Assembly (NCBI GenBank): GCA_013695435.1
Contig: JACDAM010000134.1
Coordinates: 1 to 41,187, forward strand
Source of the DNA: Burkholderiales bacterium
Lineage (GTDB): Bacteria; Pseudomonadota; Gammaproteobacteria; Burkholderiales; JACMKV01
Direction of reading: 5' to 3'
Length of the DNA: 41,187 nucleotides
In this document: piece by piece, positions 34,483-41,187 of the stretch
Position numbering within the stretch: position 1 is the first letter of the stretch
Layout of the letters: each line of letters begins with the position of its first letter
The notes under the pieces: model-generated
Seen by the model: only the letters and a program-made list of their open reading frames with translations
Databases searched by the model: none
What the model was told of the DNA's origin: nothing
Position numbers and translations under genes: made by a program

Positions 34483-35463
34483 ATGAAAGAGATGCGAACG
34501 ATACGCTGGGGCGTTATCGGTTGCGGCGCGGTCACCGAAATCAAGAGCGGTCCTGGTTTCCAGAACGCGGAGCACTCCAGTCTGGTGGCCGTCATGCGCC
34601 GCAGCGGGGAACTTGCCCGAGATTATGCCAAACGGCATGGCGTGCCCCGCTGGTACGACAATGCCGCAGCCTTGATCCACGATCGCGAAGTCGATGCCGT
34701 TTACATCGCCACGCCCCCGGCCTTTCACAAGGAATATACCGTGCTCGGCGCAGAAGCTGGAAAGCCGGTCTATGTCGAGAAACCGATGGCGCTCAACTTC
34801 GCGGAATGCCAAACGATGATTGCGGCGTGCGCGGCAGCCGGTGCGCCCCTGTTCGTCGCCTACTACCGGCGGGCTTTATCCCGGTTTCGCAAAGTGAAGG
34901 AGCTGATCGACACACTAGCCATCGGTGAAGCGCGTTTCGTTACTGTGACCCTCTACCAACCCCTGGCCCCTGCGGATCTCGATCCACAGACGCTGCCGTG
35001 GCGAGTCATTCCGGAAATAGCCGGTGGCGGCCGGTTTGTGGACCTGGCTTCCCATATGCTGGACGTCCTGGATTATGTTCTCGGCCCGATCCGCTCTGTA
35101 CAGGGCTTTGCTTCCAATCAAGCCCATCTATACCCAGCCGAGGATATCGTTACCGGAACTTTCGTATTCGAGTCCGGCGTGCACGGCGTGGGAACCTGGT
35201 GCTTTACCGGCTTTGAGCGATGTGACCGCACCGAAATCGTGGGAACCGCAGGCAAGATTGCGTATACGACATTTGCCGCGCAGCCTGTCGTTTTGACCAC
35301 GCCGAAAGGCGTGACGAAGTTTTCGTACGACGATCCTCCGCACATTCAGCAACCGCTGATCCAGAATATCGTGGACGAACTCAACGGTATTGGAACCTGC
35401 CCAAGTACGGGCGAAAGCGCCGCCCGCACGTCCTGGGTGATGGACCAGATGCTGAAAGGTTAG
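34483..35463 (+). CDS. Gfo/Idh/MocA-family NAD(P)-dependent oxidoreductase
   Basis: A 326-residue dehydrogenase. The Rossmann motif is IRWGVIGCGAVTEIKSGP, followed by VDAVYIATPPAFHKEY and the family motif VEKPMALNFAECQTM (catalytic Lys). The C-terminal alpha/beta domain has GGGRFVDLASHMLDVLDYVLGP, including the second active-site region (Asp and His). Typical substrates are sugars, inositols or biliverdin-like compounds; the specific one is unknown. The open frame begins at a GTG (34411) 24 codons earlier, but ATG 34483 gives a normal lead before the Rossmann strand. It lies about 110 bp after the acyl-CoA synthetase. Confidence 0.88.
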   Translation: MKEMRTIRWGVIGCGAVTEIKSGPGFQNAEHSSLVAVMRRSGELARDYAKRHGVPRWYDNAAALIHDREVDAVYIATPPAFHKEYTVLGAEAGKPVYVEKPMALNFAECQTMIAACAAAGAPLFVAYYRRALSRFRKVKELIDTLAIGEARFVTVTLYQPLAPADLDPQTLPWRVIPEIAGGGRFVDLASHMLDVLDYVLGPIRSVQGFASNQAHLYPAEDIVTGTFVFESGVHGVGTWCFTGFERCDRTEIVGTAGKIAYTTFAAQPVVLTTPKGVTKFSYDDPPHIQQPLIQNIVDELNGIGTCPSTGESAARTSWVMDQMLKG

Positions 35464-35724
35464 GGCCTCCTTTTCGAGGCCGCATTCGGCGCTGCCGTCA
35501 GCCCGCTGCCCGTTCTTCGCTTTTACTTCAACTGCCTCGCCTTCCGGGCGATTCGCGCGCAGCAACTTAACTCCGTTTAAAGACCATTGCGCGAAAGCGG
35601 TATCTCGCCTAAATTTAACCGCAGTGCATATTGCATAATAAATCGGACCGGCATGCCGATTCGGCCTTCAACACGCTGACGGCTTTTTGTTGTCGCAATC
35701 ACGATTGGCGAAATGACGGCGACT

Positions 35725-36225
35725 ATGGCAAACACCGGAAAAAAGTTACGACCTCGAAGGAAGATTATCTGAATGCGATTTGGAGTCTGTCCGAGCGCCA
35801 TACGGAAACAGCGCTGGAAACCGGCACCACCGATCTATCCGCGATGCTGGGAGTCAGCCCTCCCGCGGTTTCCAAAATGCTCAAACAGATGGAGCAACAG
35901 GCGCTGATCGCCCGTACGCCTTACCAGGTCGTCAGCCTGACCAGAAAGGCCGCCAGGCGCGCTCACAATCGTGCGCCGCCACCGGCTTCTCGAATGTTTT
36001 CTGGTGCAGGTGCTGAAATATGATTTGCACGAGGCGCATAACGAATCGGAGCGGCTTGAACATCATATTTCCTGCGAATTCGAGGAGAAAATCGACGCGC
36101 TGCTCGGGCATACAAAGCGATGCCCGCACGGTAGCTCGATTCCGAATCGAAACGGCAATTCGCATCTGAAAGCGCGAGTTGAAGCGGATACGCCCGCGAC
36201 CGGCAGCGCGATTTATGCCGGATAG
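35725..36225 (+). pseudogene. MntR/DtxR-family metal-dependent repressor, multiply frameshifted
   Basis: Three frames together spell a DtxR/MntR regulator. Frame 1 from ATG 35725 gives MANTGKK. Frame 3 gives VTTSKEDYLNAIWSLSERH and LSAMLGVSPPAVSKMLKQMEQQALIARTPYQVVSLT (winged helix). After 35959 another frame gives IVRRHRLLECFLVQVLKYDLHEAHNESERLEHHIS and ALLGHTKRCPHGSSIP (metal-binding/dimerisation domain). One missing A in the run at 35739-35744 and two further missing bases near 35943 and 35957 would restore one reading frame. As written no full-length product is possible. Intact relatives sense Mn2+ or Fe2+ and repress uptake genes such as mntH. Confidence 0.75.
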
Positions 36226-36336
36226 AAGCGCATGGACAGTACCGGCGTGAAGCCTCATAATCGCGCCTTTCGCCGCGCCGGGAAGCTCGTGGTCAGGTAG
36301 TCATCTGCTTACCTGATACGCCGTTCCCCAGATCTC

Positions 36337-36891
36337 ATGAAGTTTCTGTTCGATTTTTTTCCGATCATCCTGTTTTTTATCGCTTTCAAGGTTGCGGGTA
36401 TCTACACCGCGACCGCCGTTGCGATCGCCGCGACCTTCGCGCAAATCGGTTGGATGTGGTTACGCCATCGCCGCGTCGACACCATGTTGTGGGTGGGTTT
36501 GGGCATCATCGTCGTGTTTGGCGGCGCCACGCTGTTGCTGCACGACGAGACTTTCATCAAATGGAAGCCGACCGTGTTGTACTGGGTATTCGCCGCCACC
36601 TTGCTGCTTTCGGCGGTTTTGTTCGGCAAAAATCTGATTCGGTTGATGATGGGAAAACAGCTCACCGCGCCCGACCATATCTGGACCAAGCTGAATCTGA
36701 GCTGGGTCGGATTTTTCGCCGTGATGGGCTTTGTGAATCTTTACGTTGCATTCAACTTTTCGACTGATTTCTGGGTCAACTTCAAGTTGTTTGGCGGCCT
36801 CGGCGCGATGTTCGTATTCGTCCTCCTGCAAGGATTGCTGATGTCGCGCTATATCATTGAAGAAAAAGGAACTGAAGGAAGTGAGCCATGA
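36337..36891 (+). CDS. yciB: Inner-membrane septation protein A homologue (YciB)
   Basis: A 184-residue membrane protein with about five helices. It starts [27 protein letters not shown] and carries the family block [22 protein letters not shown], then [37 protein letters not shown]. YciB/IspA proteins affect cell envelope integrity and division. It opens the operon yciB-yciI-bolA-parvulin; its TGA overlaps the ATG of a 15-codon frame that leads into yciI. Confidence 0.95.
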   Translation: MKFLFDFFPIILFFIAFKVAGIYTATAVAIAATFAQIGWMWLRHRRVDTMLWVGLGIIVVFGGATLLLHDETFIKWKPTVLYWVFAATLLLSAVLFGKNLIRLMMGKQLTAPDHIWTKLNLSWVGFFAVMGFVNLYVAFNFSTDFWVNFKLFGGLGAMFVFVLLQGLLMSRYIIEEKGTEGSEP

Positions 36892-36935
36892 CGAAAAGTG
36901 AAGCAACGCGGCCGAGCATGGTGCGCCGGGCATGA
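36888..36935 (+). CDS. 15-codon bridging ORF between yciB and yciI
   Basis: ATG at 36888 overlaps the yciB stop (ATGA) and has GGAAG at good spacing. It reads [15 protein letters not shown] and ends in a TGA (36933-36935) that overlaps the yciI ATG at 36932. The yciI start itself has no good ribosome binding site, so this short frame could carry ribosomes to it by stop/start coupling. It could also be the residue of a larger gene. There is no homology claim. Confidence 0.4.
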   Translation: MTKSEATRPSMVRRA

Positions 36936-37237
36936 TGCTATACGCGATCATCGGGGAGGATGTGGCAGCGAGCCTCGAAAAACGCAAGGGTGCGCGGCCG
37001 GCGCATCTGGCCCGTCTGCAAGATTTGCAGGATGTCGGTCGCCTGATTCTGGCCGGCCCCTTTCCGGCGATCGACAGCCCCGAACCCGGGCCGGCCGGTT
37101 TTAGCGGCAGCCTGATCGTGGCCGAGTTCGAATCGACTGAGGCGGCGCAGAGCTGGGCTGACGCGGACCCGTATACGCTGGCTGGCGTGTACGCAAGCGT
37201 CAAGGTCAAACCCTTGAAGAAGGTGTTTCCGGCATGA
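36932..37237 (+). CDS. yciI: YciI-family protein
   Basis: A 101-residue YciI-like protein: [43 protein letters not shown], then [43 protein letters not shown]. The conserved His in RPAHL and the Asp in the DPY motif line the putative active site of this ferredoxin-like family. The biochemical role is not established; some relatives are dehydrochlorinase-like. Its stop overlaps the bolA ATG (ATGA), showing translational coupling within the operon. Confidence 0.9.
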   Translation: MMLYAIIGEDVAASLEKRKGARPAHLARLQDLQDVGRLILAGPFPAIDSPEPGPAGFSGSLIVAEFESTEAAQSWADADPYTLAGVYASVKVKPLKKVFPA

Positions 37238-37548
37238 CCGATCCTGCATCGTCCGGTCGCGTTTCGATCCAGGACAGAATCCGCCAGAAACTCGCGTGCC
37301 TGGCGCCATCGCAGATCGAGATCGCGGACGACAGCGACAAACACGCGGGGCATGCCGGCGCCCGCGACGGCGGCGGCCATTATCGTCTGCTCATCGTTTC
37401 GCCGGAATTTTCCGGCAAGCGCGCGATGACGCGCCACCGCCTCGTGTACGACGCCCTCGGCGATCTGATGCACAAGGAAATTCACGCGCTTGCAATTCAG
37501 GCATACGCGCCCGAAGAGGCAAAGACCTCGCCAGCCCGCAGTATTTAG
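37234..37548 (+). CDS. bolA: BolA-family protein
   Basis: A 104-residue BolA-like protein: [84 protein letters not shown]. It has the conserved HAGH and the C-terminal HALAI helix/strand. BolA proteins bind monothiol glutaredoxins through a shared [2Fe-2S] cluster and may bind DNA. It has a 4-bp overlap with yciI and lies 57 bp before the parvulin gene. Confidence 0.93.
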   Translation: MTDPASSGRVSIQDRIRQKLACLAPSQIEIADDSDKHAGHAGARDGGGHYRLLIVSPEFSGKRAMTRHRLVYDALGDLMHKEIHALAIQAYAPEEAKTSPARSI

Positions 37549-37605
37549 CCCCCGCCTGGGCCCTGTTTTTCAGCCCTCCCATTGTTGCAACCTAAAGGAA
37601 ATATC

Positions 37606-38562
37606 ATGCGTTTATCTGCCCAAAAAATGAGGCTATTGGCCGGCGTTATCGCCGGTGGCGTCCTGCTGCTTTCAGCGTGCAGCAAAGACGCGGCGAAGCC
37701 CGCAATTCAGTCCGGCGACGTCGCGCCGGCAGTCAAAACCGAGGCGCCCGCGCCAGCGAAAGACGATAGCAAGGACGCGGCAGCCGCAACGCCGGAAGGC
37801 AAGGAGGTCAAGCCGGGCGATCCCGTTGCGGCTGCTGCTCCGAACGATCCGGTCGCGACCGTCAATGGCGTGGCGATTCCGCAATCGAAGCTCGAACTGA
37901 TGGTCAAGGCGCGCGCCGCCCAGGGCCAGCCGGATACGCCCGAGCTTCGCGAAAATCTGAAAGAAGAGCTCATCACGCGCGAGATCATTGCGCAGGCCGC
38001 GAAGGAAAAAGGGCTCGACAACAATCCCGAAGTCGCGACCCAGTTCGACCTTTTGCGCCAATCGATCCTGATCAACGCCTATCTCGAGGATTACGCCAAG
38101 ACGCATCCGGTCAACGACGAAACCATGCGCGAGGAATACGAGAAGGTGAAGACCGTGCAGGGCGACGTCAAGGAATACAAAGCGCGCCACATTCTGGTCG
38201 AGAACGAAAAGGACGCGAAGGACATCATCGCGCAATTGAAGAAAGGCGGCAGCTTCGAAAAGCTGGCGAGCGAAAAATCCAAAGACCCCGGCTCGAAAGC
38301 CAAAGGCGGCGACCTCGACTGGAGCACCACCGGAAATTACGTCGGCCCGTTCGGCGATGCGCTGAAGGAATTGAAAAAAGGCGAGTACACCCAGACGCCG
38401 GTGCAAACCCAGTTCGGCTATCATGTCATCAAGCTCGAGGACGAGCGCCCCTACAAGTTTCCCGGATTCGAGGAAGTCAAACCGCAGTTGCAGCAAGGCA
38501 TGCAGCAACATCAAAGAGAGAAAGCGATCAACGAGTTAAAAGCGAAAGCTAAAATAGAGTAG
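37606..38562 (+). CDS. Parvulin-type peptidyl-prolyl isomerase lipoprotein
   Basis: A 318-residue periplasmic chaperone-isomerase. The lipoprotein signal ends in LLSAC (Cys25) and is followed by an Ala/Pro/Lys-rich linker (about 26-85). An N-terminal SurA/PrsA-like helical part (VNGVAIPQSKLELMVKARAA, LREELI-type helices) precedes the PpiC parvulin domain: YKARHILVENEKDAKDIIAQLKKGGSFEKLASEKSKDP ... GGDLDWST ... FGYHVIKLEDE. It helps fold secreted or outer-membrane proteins. The start is ATG 37606 with AAAGGA 7 nt before; an upstream in-frame TTG at 37582 is not needed. A strong terminator follows. Confidence 0.92.
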   Translation: MRLSAQKMRLLAGVIAGGVLLLSACSKDAAKPAIQSGDVAPAVKTEAPAPAKDDSKDAAAATPEGKEVKPGDPVAAAAPNDPVATVNGVAIPQSKLELMVKARAAQGQPDTPELRENLKEELITREIIAQAAKEKGLDNNPEVATQFDLLRQSILINAYLEDYAKTHPVNDETMREEYEKVKTVQGDVKEYKARHILVENEKDAKDIIAQLKKGGSFEKLASEKSKDPGSKAKGGDLDWSTTGNYVGPFGDALKELKKGEYTQTPVQTQFGYHVIKLEDERPYKFPGFEEVKPQLQQGMQQHQREKAINELKAKAKIE

Positions 38563-38611
38563 CAAACGCCGCTGCGGTTTCTTCGCCGCCATCTTTCGTA
38601 GAGGAATTACT

Positions 38612-38643
38612 AAAAACGGGTGGCTTCAAGTCGCCCGTTTTTT
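38612..38643 (+). terminator. Rho-independent terminator of the yciB operon
   Basis: AAAACGGGTG (38613-38622) pairs with CGCCCGTTTT (38632-38641) around a 9-nt loop with one G-U pair, and is followed by more Ts. It lies 50 bp after the parvulin stop codon. Confidence 0.85.
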
Positions 38644-38847
38644 CATTTGCGTCTCGATCCCAACCATCTCGCCGCTACGGCCCCTCGTTACAGATTAAGC
38701 GTAGGTCAGGGCGCGCAAGCTCCCTGACAAAGATTGCCCACCGATGCTGTCAAGGCAGCCTGCGGCACCCTGACCTCCGGATTTTCTTGGCACTGCCAGC
38801 GACTGACTTTCGGAACGATTTGCGTGGCCGTCGGCCCGGTTACTTCG

Positions 38848-41187
38848 CTAACCCAGCCACTTGCGCGCATTTCTGAACAGGCGCAGCCAGGCGCCCTCTT
38901 CGCCCCACGCCTTCGGGTGCCACGAGTTCTGCACGCTGCGAAATGCGCGTTCCGGATGCGGCATCAGAACCGTGAAGCGGCCATCCGGCGTCGTCATCCC
39001 GGTGATGCCGAACGGAGAACCATTCGGATTCGCCGGATAATTTTCCGTCACCGCGCCGTGATTATCGATATAGCGCAGCGTAACCAGCGCTTGCACGGCT
39101 TGCAGTTGCCCGGGATCGGCAAACTCGGCATAGCCTTCGCCGTGCGATACCACGATCGGCAGCCGGCTTCCGGCCATCCCGTCAAAAAACAGCGAGGGGC
39201 TGGGCTGCACCTCTACCATCACGAAGCGCGCTTCGAATTGTTCGGAGCGATTGCGCACGAATCGCGGCCACAGCGCCGCGCCCGGGATGACGTCGCGCAG
39301 ACTGCTCATCATCTGGCAGCCGTTGCAGATGCCGAGCGCAAAAGTATCCGCGCGCTGGAAAAATGCTTCGAATTCGTCGCGTGCGCGGGCGTTGAACAGG
39401 CACGATTTGGCCCAGCCTTCGCCCGCGCCAAGCACATCGCCGTAGGAAAATCCGCCGCACGCGGCGAAGCCGTGGAAATCGCGCAAGCTCATGCGGCCGG
39501 CGCTCAAATCGCTCATGTGCACATCGACAGCGGCGAAGCCGGCGCGATCGAATGCCGCCGCCATCTCGGTGTGGCCGTTGACGCCCTGCTCGCGCAGAAC
39601 CGCGATGCGCGGCCGCGCGCTGTGGCCGGCTTCGCTGATGTAGGACGCGGCGATGTCCTCGGCCGGCTCGAAACTCAGATCGGCGTGCAAACCGGGATCG
39701 CCGGCATCGAGAATGCGGTCGTATTCCTGCTGCGCGCAGGCGGGATTGTCGCGCAGCATCTGCATACGGAACGTCGTCTCCGACCAGGCGCGCTGCAGCG
39801 CGATGCGCGATTCGGACAATATCGCCTTGCCATTGCGCACGATGCGCAACTGATCTTCGTGCTCATTGTTCTTGTCCGGCGCGCCGATCACATGCGTCAT
39901 CGGGCCGAGGCCGGCATCGCTGAATGTCTGCATGACTTCGCGCAAATCCGATTTCCGTATTTGCAAGACCGCGCCGAGCTCCTCGGCAAATAAAGCGCCG
40001 ATCACGCGCGCATCGTGGACGCCTTTGAACGCGTCGTAACGAATTTCGGCGCCGTCGACATCGCCAAAACTTTCCTGATAACAGACGCTATCGAGGTTGA
40101 TGGTCACACCGCTGTGCGTGGCGAAAGCCATCTCGCACAAGGTCACAAAAAGACCGCCGTCGGAACGATCGTGGTAAGCGAGGATTTTGTCCGCGCCGTT
40201 CAAGTGCTGAATCACTTCGAGAAACGCTTTCAGCCTGGCCGGATCGTCGATATCCGGTGCGACATTGCCGAGGCTTCGATACGACTGCGCAAGCGCCGAA
40301 CCGCCGAGGCGATTGCGGCCTGCGCCAAGATCCGCCAGCAGCAGAACACTGGATTCGATATCGATCCGCCATTGCGGCGTCAGCACTTTTCGCACATCGC
40401 TGATCGGCGCAAACGCCGAGATAACGAGCGACAACGGCGCGATCACCGCTTTCGCGCGATCGCCGTCGCGCCACGTCGTCTTCATCGACAGCGAATCCTT
40501 GCCGACCGGAATGCTGATGCCGAGTTGCGGACACAGTTCGATGCCGATGGCATGAACCGCATCATAAAGCGCGGCGTCTTCGCCGGGATGTCCAGCCGCC
40601 GCCATCCAGTTCGCGGATAGCTTGATATCGCCTATGCGGTCGGTTGGCGCAGCGGCGAGATTGGTCAGCGCCTCGCCGACTGCCATGCGCGCGGAAGCCG
40701 CGGCATCGATCAGCGCGAGCGGCGCGCGCTCGCCGATCGCAAACGCCTCGCCGCGATAACCCTGAAAATCCGCCAGGGTCGCCGCTGCATCGGCGACCGG
40801 ATTCTGCCACGGTCCGACCATTTGATCGCGCGCTGTCAGCCCGCCGACGGTACGGTCGCCAATCGAAATCAGGAACGTCTTGTCGGCGACCGAGGGAATG
40901 CGCAGCACGCGGTACGCCGCTTCGCGCAAATCGATGTCGCTGAGGTCGAACTTTGCGGGCTCGCGTTGCACACGCGCGACGCGCCGCATCATTTTCGGTG
41001 GCTTGCCGAATAACATGCCGAGCTCGACATCGACCGGCAGATTAGCGAAATGGTCGTCGGCAACCGTCAGATGCGGTTCGGCAGTCGCGACGCCGACGAC
41101 CGCGAACGGACAACGTTCGCGCTCGCACAACTCGCGGAACCTCGCCAGATTTTCGGGCGCCAGGGCGAGAACGTAGCGCTCCTGCGA
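38848..41187 (-). CDS. purL: Phosphoribosylformylglycinamidine synthase PurL (C-terminal 780 residues)
   Basis: The gene continues beyond the right edge; the part seen begins [17 protein letters not shown]. The large single-chain PurL (about 1300 residues) converts FGAR to FGAM with ATP and glutamine in purine synthesis. Visible are the second half of the synthase ([49 protein letters not shown]) and the glutaminase domain: [20 protein letters not shown], the nucleophile elbow [12 protein letters not shown] (Cys), and the His/Glu pair near MPHPERAFR. The frame is intact. It converges on the yciB operon. An imperfect hairpin GTCAGGG/CCCTGAC lies at 38705-38728 downstream, without a T-run. Confidence 0.96.
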   Translation of the reverse strand, partial: SQERYVLALAPENLARFRELCERERCPFAVVGVATAEPHLTVADDHFANLPVDVELGMLFGKPPKMMRRVARVQREPAKFDLSDIDLREAAYRVLRIPSVADKTFLISIGDRTVGGLTARDQMVGPWQNPVADAAATLADFQGYRGEAFAIGERAPLALIDAAASARMAVGEALTNLAAAPTDRIGDIKLSANWMAAAGHPGEDAALYDAVHAIGIELCPQLGISIPVGKDSLSMKTTWRDGDRAKAVIAPLSLVISAFAPISDVRKVLTPQWRIDIESSVLLLADLGAGRNRLGGSALAQSYRSLGNVAPDIDDPARLKAFLEVIQHLNGADKILAYHDRSDGGLFVTLCEMAFATHSGVTINLDSVCYQESFGDVDGAEIRYDAFKGVHDARVIGALFAEELGAVLQIRKSDLREVMQTFSDAGLGPMTHVIGAPDKNNEHEDQLRIVRNGKAILSESRIALQRAWSETTFRMQMLRDNPACAQQEYDRILDAGDPGLHADLSFEPAEDIAASYISEAGHSARPRIAVLREQGVNGHTEMAAAFDRAGFAAVDVHMSDLSAGRMSLRDFHGFAACGGFSYGDVLGAGEGWAKSCLFNARARDEFEAFFQRADTFALGICNGCQMMSSLRDVIPGAALWPRFVRNRSEQFEARFVMVEVQPSPSLFFDGMAGSRLPIVVSHGEGYAEFADPGQLQAVQALVTLRYIDNHGAVTENYPANPNGSPFGITGMTTPDGRFTVLMPHPERAFRSVQNSWHPKAWGEEGAWLRLFRNARKWLG

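Noticed and set aside
38705-38728. GTCAGGG/CCCTGAC hairpin as purL terminator
   Set aside because: No T-run on the minus strand and a 10-nt loop; it is far from the purL stop.

Overview
The window is GC-rich chromosomal DNA from a proteobacterium, most likely a betaproteobacterium. Pointers are the PrsK/PrsR two-component pair of PEP-CTERM/exosortase organisms, the yciB-yciI-bolA-parvulin operon, the tesA/ybbA-ybbP divergent locus and a 180-kDa-type NAD-glutamate dehydrogenase. A divergent mtdA/fchA pair (methylene- and methenyl-tetrahydrofolate interconversion) suggests C1 or methylotrophic capacity. I see no rRNA, tRNA, CRISPR array or prophage.

Layout. 1-1.9 kb: the end of a methyltransferase gene, about 600 bp with no gene I can identify, and an APC permease that is frameshifted at its start and cut short by a 124-bp palindromic element. 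1.9-6.7 kb: NAD-GDH. 6.8-8.0 kb: a RelB/RelE-type toxin-antitoxin pair with an operator inside its promoter, a REP-like palindrome, and a single-Cache secreted protein that has lost its start. 8.0-13.1 kb: TSUP and DMT permeases, the translational GTPase BipA and an RhlE-type RNA helicase. 13.2-17.6 kb: ybbP (carrying an in-frame repeat insertion) and ybbA, divergent from tesA, then a 63-residue arginine-rich protein. 17.7-22.8 kb: prsK-prsR and an orphan PAS/HPK7 histidine kinase. 22.9-25.3 kb: SPFH protein, NfeD, quinone oxidoreductase. 25.3-27.0 kb: a small accessory block with a hicB plus truncated hicA, a hicB-hicA pair fused into one frame, and a HEPN-domain protein. 27.1-29.7 kb: a frameshifted conserved hypothetical protein, mtdA, divergent fchA, and ribosome-rescue factor arfB. 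29.9-35.5 kb: DUF4382 lipoprotein, metallophosphoesterase, a 223-bp MITE-like element, an acyl-CoA synthetase and a Gfo/Idh/MocA oxidoreductase. 35.7-38.6 kb: a broken mntR-like regulator, then the yciB operon with a clear terminator. 38.8 kb to the end: purL (partial).

The theme of the window is small-scale genome change: palindromic elements inserted in or between genes, and single-base indels that break or fuse genes (permease, Cache protein, hicBA, the conserved hypothetical, mntR), while the long housekeeping genes stay intact. That contrast favours real decay of dispensable genes over assembly error, but I cannot exclude homopolymer sequencing errors. I found no wholly new multi-gene system. 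The best leads are the hic/HEPN block, the HicB-HicA single-frame fusion, the 14-residue internal duplication in MtdA, and the mobile palindromic elements.
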